A stretch of 64,000 bases of DNA, from positions 127,768 to 191,767 of the forward strand of contig JAQGDQ010000110.1 of assembly GCA_030141605.1 (NCBI GenBank), written 5' to 3'. The DNA comes from Tubiluchus corallicola. Lineage: Eukaryota > Priapulida > Priapulimorpha > Priapulimorphida > Tubiluchidae. Position 1 is the first letter of the stretch. Each line of letters opens with the position of its first letter. Positions 1 to 12,500 of this stretch are shown here, in pieces. The notes under the pieces are model-generated. The model saw only the letters and a list, made by a program, of their open reading frames with translations. It made no database searches and was not told the DNA's origin. The translations under genes were made by a program, and so were the position numbers.

Positions 1-1
1 T

Positions 2-523
2 GACATTGCAGGTGCTGCATTGATATCACATGATTGTGCTGCTGGTGATGTTCCTATACACCTGAAATCAGGCAGTGAGCATCAATTAAAGCAGGATGGC
101 AGTTTTTCTGCCTCACAGTTACCTCAGCCTCACTCCAAGCATCAGCCCCCTGGAGCTTCACGGTTGCCGACTAGTGAATCACTAAAGTCTCGTCAAAAAT
201 CCCAACCAAATCTTCGGACAGGAAACTCATCAGCTGTCAAGCCGCCAAATACGAAATGTGCCAGTGTGGACACGCTTGCGGATAAGGCAGTTACTGTAGA
301 AGTTGCACAGGAGGGCAAAGAGACCAAAGTCAAGTCTGCCATTGTGCCTCCTTTCAATTATTATCCATACCCGAAGTCACAGGTACAAAACACGCAACTT
401 CCTCAACCTGACAAGCCTCGTCGACCAAACTCCTATGTTAGCAGTATGGAAAACAACGGCTGTGACAACAATGCTGATTCAAGTGATAACTCTGCGAGAG
501 GATACTTGGTCACAACAGTATGA
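2..523 (+). CDS. APC: APC (adenomatous polyposis coli) C-terminal end, 5' part outside window
   Basis: The reading frame is open from base 2 to a TGA-flanked stop at 521-523, about 173 residues. The region is low-complexity, rich in S, P, Q and N. Two features identify it. The last residues are GYLVTTV, a class I PDZ ligand nearly identical to the GSYLVTSV end of vertebrate APC. About 55 residues earlier is PPFNYYPYPKS, matching the VTPFNYNPSPRKS stretch of the APC EB1-binding basic tail. TQLP at 392-403 sits where vertebrate APC has the SxIP EB1-binding motif. In known APC proteins this tail links beta-catenin regulation to microtubule plus ends and to Dlg/Scribble PDZ proteins. The armadillo and beta-catenin-binding parts would lie left of the window. 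The identification rests on the tail only, but position-matched motifs make chance unlikely. Confidence 0.8.
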   Translation, partial: DIAGAALISHDCAAGDVPIHLKSGSEHQLKQDGSFSASQLPQPHSKHQPPGASRLPTSESLKSRQKSQPNLRTGNSSAVKPPNTKCASVDTLADKAVTVEVAQEGKETKVKSAIVPPFNYYPYPKSQVQNTQLPQPDKPRRPNSYVSSMENNGCDNNADSSDNSARGYLVTTV

Positions 524-2024
524 ATAACACTAGGTTTATATTTCTAATTATTCATATAAACTATTATAGGTTTCAATATGATGATACAGTGATTTAACCA
601 GTCAGCATAAACAAAAAATAATCTAACCTAGTTTTTCGATAAAATGAAGTAATGACGAAGAGATTACAAAAAGTAGTATTCTTTGAAGTTTTGGCTTCTA
701 GCATAAAAACAACGATACAAACAGGTGATTTAAATTTAAATTGCAGGAGGTGTAGATTGTATTAAAATGTCTAGTCATTCATGAGTATGTAATCTATCAC
801 GTGTTTGTGAATATCAAATTAATGGCTGTTCCATTGAAATAATTGAAAAGCAGAATTATATGTTTGACTTCAAACTTGATTATGTTCTTGTGAAAATTCA
901 CTGTGTAGAAGTATCTAATTCTTTATGTATGACTTTGTTAATCTGTTTTATTATTGGCTTTGTTGTCGTAGCCAGCAGAATTAGGTGGGACTTGCTTTTG
1001 TAGTTCAACAGCTGATAATGACACGTCTTCCCTCGCAGTTCGTGCAGTGTTGTCATTTCGATTTGATGAATGAGTTAGACAGTAGCGTATGTTAGTTAAT
1101 AATAGTTTCTGTAGATGACAGCACAAGTCTTGTAAACTTTTCGGATAGTAAAATGTAATCATTAATTTTGATAATAAGTACTGGAAAAATGATCGATACC
1201 TGGAGGTTTTCAGCAAGTTTTCACAGCTTTATGCTTCTTTTTAGCTAAATTATAGCGTCACAATTTTTACTTCACAAGCATTACATTTTACAATCATGCC
1301 CATTTTTTAAGGCTGTGTAAGGTTTTTGGAACATTTCTTATCTACTTAAAAGGTGCAAAATGGAGTAGCCTGCTATACAAAAGAAAAGTTAGTTTATTGT
1401 TGTAAGTGTTAATTTCTACTGTAGATGCTGAAAGAAGCATGATAAACTTGAGTCTTTGCCAAGTAATTAAGCCTTATTTTAGTTGTGTGAATGTGTTGAA
1501 TTGGTTGTTGTATTACAGAGAGCTAACGCCATCTTTTTGATTTTTGATTATATTGCAATCGTGTACACATACCGGAAACGAATATAATTTTCTACTTCTA
1601 TAATAATCATCTTTGTGGAATTATGATAATAGTTTATGGCTTTGTAAATAAGATTGTAAGTGCACTGTATGTGAATAGTTTGTAGTATTTATTTATTTAC
1701 TATTAATTAATAGTCTTTGTTTATTATTTGTTGTAACACTTTTAACCACAGAGACATTAATTAATAATCAGTTTTTTAGTCTCTTGGTAGACTTACGTGT
1801 TAATTTGTTCTTCAGTTTTGTGAAATTTTGTCTTGTTTCTGATGTTTGGCTCTTAAAGTGCCATTTCTATGTATTTTGTAATTTATAGGTATTTCGTTTG
1901 TTTGTATAGTATTTAATTTTGTAAAGATTTATTACAGCACTGAGTGTACGAAAATGTAAACTAATTTGCAAAAATTCAACACATAACACAGATTATTGTC
2001 CTTTATTTGTAGAGAATTTTGTTT

Positions 2025-2160
2025 GAATTTGCTAGTAATTTATATTGTTTGTTTAAATTCTAATGCGTCCTCGGATTTGCTAGTAATTTATATTGTTTGT
2101 TTAAATTCTAATGCGTCCTCGAATTTGCTAGTAATTTATATTGTTTGTTTAAATTCTAAT
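2025..2160. repeat. 48-bp minisatellite, about 2.8 copies
   Basis: Three near-identical units with period 48 bp (TTTGC at 2028, 2076, 2124), each containing GCTAGTAATTTATATTG. The period is a multiple of 3, so a repetitive 73-aa ORF appears, but there is no other coding signal. It lies in the probable APC 3' UTR. Confidence 0.85.
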
Positions 2161-2307
2161 ACTCGTAAATCATGTTTTTGTCGTCTGCTGCTAACAAAAT
2201 TACTGTTCTTTTTCTAACAATGACATGTAGTGATGAAAGTGTTAAAGCAAGAATGTGAAATTTAGTAATCGATTCCATGATATTATTGATTTGATTTTTG
2301 TGTAAGT

Positions 2308-2313
2308 AATAAA
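2308..2313 (+). terminator. Candidate APC poly(A) signal
   Basis: First AATAAA on the + strand after the APC stop codon, about 1.8 kb downstream. The 524-2330 stretch contains no supportable coding sequence and would be the 3' UTR. The site is chosen on hexamer and position only. Confidence 0.3.
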
Positions 2314-2330
2314 AATTAATCATGTGCAAT

Positions 2331-3356
2331 TTACTATTTTTCTTAAACAATGGTTTTTATTGTGGGAGGGACACAGTGGTTACAGATAAGGGTTTTATTT
2401 TTCAGTTTAGTGCACTGAAAAGCTGGAATCCAGTACTCAACGGTAAGTCCTAATACTGATGTTGTGGCAGAACCGGAATACAGCTAGCTAATTACAAAAT
2501 GAGTCACTGAACCAGCAAAGATTTTCTAGCCACTTTTCGATGTACGTACAGTCATATGTGTATACTTTCATATTCATATAAAGAGTGCATTTTATAACAC
2601 ACCACACGCAGTTACCGAGGGCAGTTTCGATATGCAAATACCTGCAATTAATAATGATAACGTCGTAGAAACAAGGTTAATGTTTCTAGTACATCACAAG
2701 TAATTGTTTGATCTGCTCATTACATAAACAACTATAAATTCACAATAGAGACAGGCGGGACAGAACTATCAGCCCAGGGCGTCGTAAAGTCTTGATACCC
2801 CACCCCCCCCTCCCCGATAAATACAGTCCTTTACGTGTCACAGATATAGCTGTTACAGACATTTGTGGAATTTACCTATATCAATAACCAGTCGCCAAAT
2901 TTTGCTAGTCTGAATAAGTTAATACTGAAAACACTAATGACTAAACCACCAGATGAGTTTGTAATGCAATGGCAGATAATGTGTGATCAATGGCAATTTA
3001 GTTGTGTAAATATCTGCACCTCAATGGAGATTGTGCGTAACTACAGGTCAGTCAAGAACCTTACAGCTGTTATAAATCATTTATAAGCAAATGTGAATTC
3101 TGGTAACGTCAAGTATTACGTAGTTTATTACACATAATATTATCTGTATAATTAATTATTTAATAATAATAATTAAATAACCCACAAATGCAAAGCACGC
3201 CCTTTTGAGTCTTTTTTGCGAAAATCGTGTGTCCAGTCTTGTGGCGAATGAAGCGAATATCATCAAGTTTTTGTCAGCACCAGTCCTGTACTAGTATTTG
3301 TATTTGTTTAATGCGTTCGTTGTACTTGCAAGTTCCTGCTCTGTGCAAGTCCTGAT
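2331..3356. other. Intergenic APC to galactosyltransferase
   Basis: AT-rich sequence with no conserved coding signal on either strand. It contains a C-rich homopolymer run around 2800-2815 and must hold the promoter and 5' UTR of the downstream glycosyltransferase; no clear TATA box was seen. Confidence 0.5.
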
Positions 3357-4846
3357 ATGGGTTTAATATTACAGTTAATTCAAACCCAAACGATGGATCA
3401 ATACTGGCTATTGTTCTTCTTGATGTGCATTCTATCAGTGTATTTTGCTTTTGCCATTTTTGGCGTAGTCTTTCCTGACATCAAACTCTCTGGCAATGTA
3501 AATAACACAAGCCAAAAAAAGAAAGACCTACTGTTGTTTGTAGGCATCATCAGCGCGCCAATACGCAGAAACAGACGCGACATGATACGTTCTACCTGGA
3601 TGGAATGGTGCCGCACTCTTGATGACGTCACTTGCCTCTTCTTCACGGATGGACAAGACATGTTTGGCGAGAATCTGCAGGAGCCGTTAACTGCACCTCT
3701 TATTGATGAAGCCAAGTTACATGGTGACACTGTGTTAGCCGAAACCCCGGGTGCCATGAATTTTGGCAGGCGATTAACCTGGGTCATGAACTGGGCCTCA
3801 GAAAGATACAATTTTAAATATTTTCTACGCTTAGATGACGACACCTTCCTGTGTTTGAAGAAACTGAGGCTTGAACTTCAAGACGTTAAGCATGAGAGGA
3901 TAAACTGGGGTTGGAGGCATTGCAGGAAACACCGTAAGCTCTTTGGTTTCTCATAAAAGTTTTAGGTAAGCGTGTGTAGGAAGTTTGTAGACAACAGGCT
4001 AAGGTGCATCTAACGGACACATTAGCAAATGTTGACGATTTGGTGCCGAATCAGGTGTTTTCAAATGTTCGTTAATAATTATAAGGACAACTGTAGCGTT
4101 GGATTGCAGGCGTGGATGTAGCATTGATTTATTTAATGACTTACTTATGACAGTTGAATATAATTGTAGAACAAACTATGTATAATATTATGTATTTATA
4201 ACAAGTGTCAATGTAATATTGATATAACTTAGTTCAAGTTAATTGTAAAACAACTTGTAATATTTCCAAGCTAGTTCGTTGTTATCTCAGTGCACGATGA
4301 TTGATTAGTAAACCATTCTCATTCAGTGAGTACGTCAGAATATTTATGCTAAATCAGCTAAATTTACGTATTTTGATTCCAGACTTCAGGCGTATGGACG
4401 AGTTCTTTTTTCTAGTATCAGCTGACCTTGTGGATGCTATTCTCCTTCAGTTGCACTCCAAGACCCTCCTGTGCGACCAATTTGGCGACATATCAGCTGC
4501 AATGTGGCTGGATTCTATAGAGAATGTCACTTATTATGACGACAACAAAAGAGTTTTAATGAAACTTACCAATACTTCGCAAAAGCATTACAATGCAAAG
4601 CTGTGTGATCATATTCTAGTTGTACATAATGTTTACCCCATAACTGTGGATAAACTGTGGCACATGGTTCGAGAAAAGAGTCTGCACTCATCAACTAAAT
4701 CATCAAGAAGAATTTTAGCTCAACGTTGTTTTCTGCCCACACCCAACTACTCGCGACGCAATCTGAAATACTGTCATAATGAGAGCTTCATCACACGCAG
4801 GACAATGTGGACGGGAGGCAATGGACTAGTTGATGCTTTCACGTGA
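3357..4846 (+). CDS. B3GALT6: Beta-1,3-galactosyltransferase 6-like enzyme (GT31)
   Basis: Two exons, 3357-3933 and 4383-4846, give 346 aa. The intron 3934-4382 has GTAAGC and TTCCAG ends and both sides are phase 1. Residues about 17-38 form a single hydrophobic segment after a short N-terminus, the type II Golgi anchor expected for this family. The GT31 core follows: a RRDMIRSTW block, the metal-binding LRLDDDTF (Asp 160-162), FFLVSADLV, and GDISAAMWL where the family has EDVSxGxWL, then CDHILVVHN near the end as in B3GALT6. Known B3GALT6 adds the third sugar (Gal beta-1,3) of the proteoglycan linker tetrasaccharide. Another Met at 3393 has an equally good start context. A related beta-1,3-GalT is possible. 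Confidence 0.75.
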
Positions 4847-6587
4847 TATTGATTAACAGAATGCGGACAGCCACTGCTATGCAGTCGAACTCATGTTTCT
4901 CTTAAGCTTGCACTTTAACGTCCAACAAACTTTGTGAAAGCTGACAAAACTCTACAGCGACTGGGAAGAAGGAACCCATTCTCTCCTACAACTGAGTCTA
5001 GAGAAGGATACACGCTGATTGCTTATTATGAAAAGGTGTAACTATGTAAATCTTCAAGATAACACACGCCAATTCATTACATTTAAAATTATTATGTCAG
5101 TCATTATAATCCTCTTTGTAGGAGATAATTGTGTAGCCAATAAGGCAGATGGACCGGTCAGACATGACGCTGTTTTAATTCTGTTGCTAAGGACTGAGTA
5201 TGACCGTATTTTCACTATTCTCTTAACTTCATTAAATTGTAACATAATGAGAAAACCCTCCCACCATTTTAGCGGAAAATTGTAATTGCTGTTTGTGAGT
5301 GTGTTGTTTCTGCTGATACGTAATATTTCAGAACTTCATATATAAGGTAAATCTGGTTTATTACAAGCTGGCAATAATGATCTTTAGCATAACCTTTACG
5401 CCTTCTTACACTGTTGTATTAACTCGGCTATGTTTCTAGGTATTTCATAGAGTTTCTACTGTGTAAATGGATCCAAATTAGATGATCCAAAGTAGTTAAA
5501 TACACTGTAAAATGAAAACTGACGTAACCAATCAGTTGCGTAATCAATTAAGATGAAATAAATTAGTAAAGCAGGACACATTCGTGTTCACGTTATTTTA
5601 GTGTATTGTAATGTGGGCGCTGTAGTTATCCATCGTACAACAATTACCTGTTTTTGCAAGTGTAATTATTGTGTTACGTGCCAGGCTAAATTTGCAAGTT
5701 AAGTTTTCTGGCAAAATAATTTACTTATGTCAGTATTAATTATTAAAGCAAACCATATTTGTGCCACTACTTCGCGCTCATTGGTCATCTCTGAAAATAC
5801 TTACTGAGATGCTGATTGGCTGAGACAGCATGTATGTACACTTGGCTTTCGAAAGGCAAGAAAATCACTTACCAACTATAATTGTTGGTTCTGTTCATAA
5901 TTTGACCAACTACATATACGTTAATATTTTCCTGTAGTAGAACACCCGTATGTAACTTTGCATTTTAGCCTGTGCATTGACAAATTATCTGGTATGAATT
6001 TTTTCATTTTTATAATACAGCAAAGTATGTCTTCAGTTGTTCATTTTTATTAGTATGAATAAATATTCAAGTTAAATTGTCACAGCAGGCACTGAGTGGT
6101 AATATATTATATACATTCTTACAAGTAATACCGTACAATGCAATAATCAGTGCAGTATGCTGAAAGTTTGCGTCATAGATGCTGCCCATATGTATGTAGC
6201 GAATGAAACAGGGCTCTGTTTGTACTACTATAATAGTACGGCTAAGTCATAGTAGATGGTACCTGTTTTATAATTGTGAGATAACAAATCATTCATCTTT
6301 CGACAGTGTTTGTGCATATGGCTAGCCTCCTAGTCATTACCTGTACAATATGTACTGATCTCTCCAATGTAATTTGTACATGTGAGCGCTGTTGAACTTG
6401 CAAGATTCAACACTTACAGCATTTAGGTGCGATAGCCCGGTCAATAGCATGATAGTGGCATGACGCCAGTAGTCTTTTATCGATTAGTTATGCCTTGAGG
6501 AAGAAGCATGTCAGCTTGCTGGTTGCTAATTTGGTTATAGTGAAAAATTTTAATGTTACCAAACAAATTAATTTACCGTTAAAAAAA
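4847..6587. other. Intergenic galactosyltransferase to DNTTIP2
   Basis: 3' UTR of the preceding gene followed by AT-rich DNA. Short ORFs here (for example 5019-5285) show no family resemblance. The 3' end holds the DNTTIP2 promoter and 5' UTR. Confidence 0.5.
5557..5562 (+). terminator. Candidate poly(A) signal of the galactosyltransferase gene
   Basis: AATAAA about 710 bp after the stop codon at 4846, the first on this strand. Confidence 0.3.
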
Positions 6588-9500
6588 ATGGGCAGTGGGT
6601 TTAATGAAAATAGCAGTTCTGACAGTGAAAGTGCCCGTGTGGTTAGTGAATCGGAAGACATGGATACTGACGAAGAGATTGAACAACTAGCAGCTGGAGC
6701 TGCATGGTTTTTCAAAACACGTGTTTGTGGGGAAAAATGTAAGAAAAGTACGATTCCTTTAAAGGGTAGTGTAACGAATAAAACAGACAAATGCCAAAAA
6801 TACTTAGGCTGTGCAAGTCGAAATACTGCTTGTGATAAATCGAATACTTGTGACAATATTGAAAGACCTAAAGGAGACATGCTGTTTACAATTGATGTTG
6901 CTGGAAATGGAAAGAACGGTGTATGTGTAAGCACGAAGCCTACATACGTTTTACACGAGACCGAGGAGGGAAAATCAGAGTATGCTGAGGATAGCACAAA
7001 AAGTGACAAGGGAAAAGACAATGACAAATTCATCTTCACAGGCAGTGCTAAATCAAAAGAGTATGTTTTTGTTAAATTTAAATATGTGACTTCTCATAGA
7101 TTTAATATTAATTATGAATTTGAATATGTTAAAGCATTAATTATTTCAATTTAGTTAGTTTATCAATTATTTATAATCTTAGTGTCAAGATTAACATAGA
7201 TTATCATTAAGATTAAATGATAAGATGTCAAATTCATCATTATTATCTTCATATCTTGTACCATCATTAATTAGCTTATGCTACTTTCTGGTGATTTCAG
7301 CCTTTGTTGCTATAATTACCAACTTAGAGAAATAAGATATTGCATTCTTGTTTTACAAAAAGACATCGACTCCCGCATGTAAACATTTTTGGGCTCTGAC
7401 GGTGCTATTAATTTTATCCAGGTTCATAAAATTAAACTCTGTAGACTGGGTTTTTGAAATGTTGGAGGCTTTTAGTTTGGCCAGCACAATGTGATTCATA
7501 ATATGAGATTGATTAATTTATTATTTGACTTTTCTAGAGGATTTTTTTCAACTTTGTGAAGCCGAAATAGGGGTAAAGGTGAAAAATGCATTATTTTTAC
7601 CAGTTTTAAATTTGTGTTTTTAAAAATGGAAAACACAAATATTAGTTATAATCAATACACTGGATGAGCAACAGATGGTGGTTTCATGCTGCCAGTCCTG
7701 TCTTTGTTTGCCTGTTTACAGTTCCCAGTAAACCACTGGACTTCTTTTTTTAATAGCAAGCCAGTAGAAGTGACTTCTGGCATTTGCCTCTTTCAGTTAT
7801 TAACAGGCTTGTGATGCTGTTTCGTTGTAACAAATAAATGCTAAAGCTGTTGTTTGATAAATATGTTTAGCGTTTATTATCAACAGTTTAAACTAGTTTT
7901 TTTATAAAGCCTGCAAACATTATTCGGTTGTATTGTGATGTGTATCATATCATGAGGTTATTATTGTGATATGTATCGCATCATGTATCTATATGTATCG
8001 TTACAGCTCTAGTTTTTATGTGACGTGCTCTTTTGGGTAAAAACAATTCCAGATCAATACATTATCATTAAACAGTTGAAATTCAGTATTTTAATGAAAT
8101 AGAATGCAAAAGACGGAAAATTGGAAATTTTTTTATTTATATTTAAATCATCATCAGTGAAAAAATGACAAACAGAGGAATCAAATTAAATTTTCCATCT
8201 TTTGCATTTAAAGTAAGTACACACTTAATATCGCCCTGCTTAGCAACATTTCAGTTTAACAATGTTAATTTTTACCCCTCTTTTCACTTAATGTCACACG
8301 TTTCATTTAGTTGACAGTTTCTTAGCCTTTAAGCACTAAATCTTGTTTACCGAAGAAGAAATAAAGGAGAAAGGAAAAGGTCAAAAACGGGTGAATGAGA
8401 GCAATCAGAAGAGAAAGGGCCTATGTTTCAAATTTAGATTTTAGCTTTCACATTGTCATCACTCATTAACGTTTCAATTAAACAGTTACGTAATGCAGAA
8501 CAGTAGACAGCCAAGCACTACTAATTTTTACTTCTGGAGCACAACTAAATGCTTTTACATTCATTGTTTCATTTACTGGCGTTTTGCGTAACGATGCGTT
8601 TTGTTGGAATCTATTAGCGTTGCTAAGCGAGGACTCACTGTATTTCATTAGTCACACTGAATTGCAGTTGTTTAACCATTCACTGCTAGTATGACGAGAA
8701 TTTCCAGTCATGAAAATGCTATTCCGACTGGCCTGTATGACGAGACTCTACCGTCATGCTTAATATGCAAATTAACTGCCACCTACGCCAGTACCAGTAA
8801 TACTTACACATGCCACATGCAAATGAGGAATCTGGCTTTGAAAGCGAAAGGTGTTGGTGTCCTCTGTTGTCTGCAAAACATTCATGGCCAAAAAACGTAC
8901 AAAATGCACAAAAAAGATTGCTGTTATTGCTGAACTGTCATCTGTACATTGTCACTGCTGCATAGTTTTTACTGTATCTTTGTCAATTTTTTATTGTCTT
9001 CAAATGGCCCAGAAAAGATATAGTGTGGAGCAAATTAGGGACTACTTTGCAAAATTTGGGATTGAGTCATCAGATAATGGGAGGTGAAGCCAATCCATGC
9101 ATGTAATTAGATATGACTATTTCAAAATTGTATGGTTGATGAATTATGTGCAACCAAGGTAAAAATTACAGCATTAGACCAGCCTTTATTTCTTCTACAC
9201 ACTAGAATGGCTATTGTGTGAATGTTTGCGTGATATGTGCATGTAAACACATCCATATAAATTATGCAATATTTGCTTGTGTATGTATGCTTGAATGTGC
9301 AATGCTTTTTTTTATAATCACAGAGTACCAATTCAAGTGTAGATTATGATGATCATGATGATGATGGTGAAGGCAGTGATGGTGGTGTACCTGTGATGCT
9401 AGGACCTAGTGTTGATAATGGTGATGAAGGCAATGGTAATGGTACCTATGAGTACAGACAGCGAAACTGATGAAAATATAGCCGATGATGATAATGATAA

Positions 9501-12500
9501 TGCGAGGAGGAAACAAGATACGACACATCGGGAGGGGAGCTGTGTCACGTCGAGGTTGCATGATGAGTACAGCAGCACAGCAGCAGCTAATGACATAGAT
9601 AATGATGATAATAGCGATGGTGACGATGATGACGGAGATAATGATGATGATACTCTGAGAAGAGATGTTAGGACCATCGCAAGGACAGGAGCTAGGGTAC
9701 GTGGAGGCGTGAGTGCTAGAAGAGGTGTTAGAACACGTGGTGGAGCAAGGAGAAATGCATTTGCAGCCAACCTTGCACTTGGACTTCCTAATTGGATGGA
9801 TGGCCAAAACTTTTTTCCTGTCATCCATCTATTTACAGGCCAACATGGTATTGCTGTTCCTGTGAACAATTTTCAAGAGCTAGATTTTTTTAAGATGTTT
9901 TTAGATGAAGCTATCCTGAACCTTGTGGTAGAAGAAACCAATCGTTATGCAGAGCAATGGATTAACAGCCACCTGCAAATTATGGCAAAACCAAGAGCAA
10001 GGGCCAGTGAGTGGTCGCTGGTGGAAATTCAGAAGTTTCTTGGATTATGTTTGCTAATGGGTCTAATAAAGAAACCGACAATCCAGAGCTATTGGCCAAA
10101 GGACAGTTTGTTCTGTACTCTCATTTTTCCTGCTACAATGAGCAGGAATAGGTTCAAACTGATTTAAAAATTTTTTCATTTTGCAAACAATGACATTGAT
10201 AGGCTCAGAAATGACCCATAGCGCAACAGATTATACAAAATCAGGCCATTGATCACACATCTGAATGACAAATTCTCTTCTGTCTACACACCATCTGAAG
10301 ATATTGCGCTTGATGAGTCGCTGATACTATGGAAAGGCCGATTGATGTTCAAGCAATATTTACCTGCCAAGAGGTCAAGATTTGGAATAAAGATATATTC
10401 TTTGAATGAATCTTCAGGTTATACTTATCATTTTCGAGCATATACAGGTGCTACAGATCCTGCACATGACATTGATTCATACTTGCCTGCAGATGCTAAC
10501 CATCTCAGCAATATTGATAAACTGACAGTGTTTATGTTGAAAGACCTAATTGGCAAAGGGTATAAGCTGTATGTAGGTAACTGGTAGACCAGTATAGAGC
10601 TTTTTAAGTATTTACATTCAAAAGATACAAATGGTACCTATACAATGAGAAATAACAGAGTCCCACATACTACAAAAATGCTGATATCAAAAAGGTGATT
10701 GCAAACCTTTTATGTCAAGTAATGTAATGGTTACGAAATTTGTAGACAAAAGGGAAGTATATATTTGCACCACTGAGCATCCCGATGGCACTGAATGAAA
10801 AAGAGTCAAAGGCAGGATAGAAACATACATAAATAAACCTGTGGCAGTGTGCGAATACAACAAGGAAATGGGTGGAGTTGACAAAATGGATCAACTCCTA
10901 CAGCCATATAGTGTTCCCAGAAAGAGTATGAAATGGTACAGGATGCTAGCAATATATTTATTGCAAGTAGCATGTCTGAACTGTTTTATTTTATACAAAC
11001 AATTTCATCCAAACCCAAAAAAGTGCTACTTGCAATTTCAACAAGAAATTATAGGGAGTCTGCTTTTCAAAGCCAATGAGCGAGCATTGTGTGTCTAAGT
11101 GAGAAACATTTCATCTCAGTTCTACCACATACCCACAATAATCAGTACCCAACCAACGAGAAGAAGCGTGTCGAAGTAAAGTACTGCTGCTTACATGCCC
11201 TAGCCAGCCTGCCCTATGTTTTGCAGGATGCTTTGAAATATACCATACAAAACGAAATTACTGATGTGGTAAGGGTGACAATCATGATGGTAATGAGATG
11301 ACAACGGCGGTGATACTGATGACGATGGTGGTGACACTGATGATGATGATGACAATGACATCGACACTAATACTTTTAGAAAAAAATTACAGTTACAATA
11401 TTTTTGTGAATTTGAATCATAATAAAAATTTATTATGTAGCAACACAACAATATTTTGCGAATTAGACGGTTTGCTTTTATTTGCTTCTACTCTTCTTTC
11501 TTTTCTGCTTTCCCTTCCTATTTTTTCTCAGCTTTCTTCATCATTCTCTCAAGTTTGCTAATACATCGATGAGAGATTGTAGCAACAATGACACTGGTAG
11601 TAGCAAACACAGGTGGCAGTGGAATGGCGGCAGCTGTGGCATTTGTGGTGGTGGTGGGGGGTGTCACAACAGCTATGATGGCAGCAATGGCAATAGTAAC
11701 AATAGATGTGGTGGTGATGTAGTAACAACCATACTATAACGCTGCAGTGCCTATAGCAATATATATAGCAGTAGCAACTTTTCATTTTACTAAAATATTC
11801 TTATGCGCCAGCTGGAATACAAATTGCACGGCAGTGAAGTGGTTGACGATAATGCATTTATTCAGAGAACTTCTGCTTTTGTTTTATATTTCTTAAAACT
11901 TTCAGTTGGTAGGTGTTTTTTATCCAGTTTTAGTTTGCAGTTCTACTGATTTTCAACTTGTATGTTTACATCTTCAGGTTGGAACTGGCTTCAACTCTTG
12001 ATCCTGGCATTGACTGTAACAGTGATATTTACTTTACTGATCCTGAGAAACTTGTGCAAATTGCCGAAAAAGAAACTGGAAATAACCTTAAGAACGTGGT
12101 GAAAAAATTTAACAAAATTGACGAGGTAAAATTTGTAGTTTTCAGTCATAATTTAAAATGTCTTTTTATCGGTTTCTGATTTGCTGTTGAGATGAATGAT
12201 TTGTGGCTGTCCTTTAAATCACTCATCATTAAATTTTGAGATTACCACACAGTTTACAAATTTAGAATATATCCCCTAAAAATGAAAGGAAATTATTCCT
12301 ACCCAACACCAATTTTGAAAACTGTGGCATAAGCGGGCCACCTTCATGGCTTTTTGTGAGTGTGCATTACTAATTCAAAGAAATTTCTGCAGCTTTTTTA
12401 ATTTTCACCCAAAACTGTCACAGTTCTATCTATCTAATTTTTTTGTAAAAATACGATCATATGTGATATCTTAATGGTATATTGACAGTTTTGAGAATGC

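Noticed and set aside
6488-7039. 183-aa minus-strand ORF
   Set aside because: Antisense shadow of DNTTIP2 exon 1, which has the better supported, phase-consistent coding frame.
9399-9869. Minus-strand ORFs of 140-156 aa rich in Ser/Leu or Ile
   Set aside because: Antisense of the GAT/AAT triplet-rich acidic head of the piggyBac transposase.
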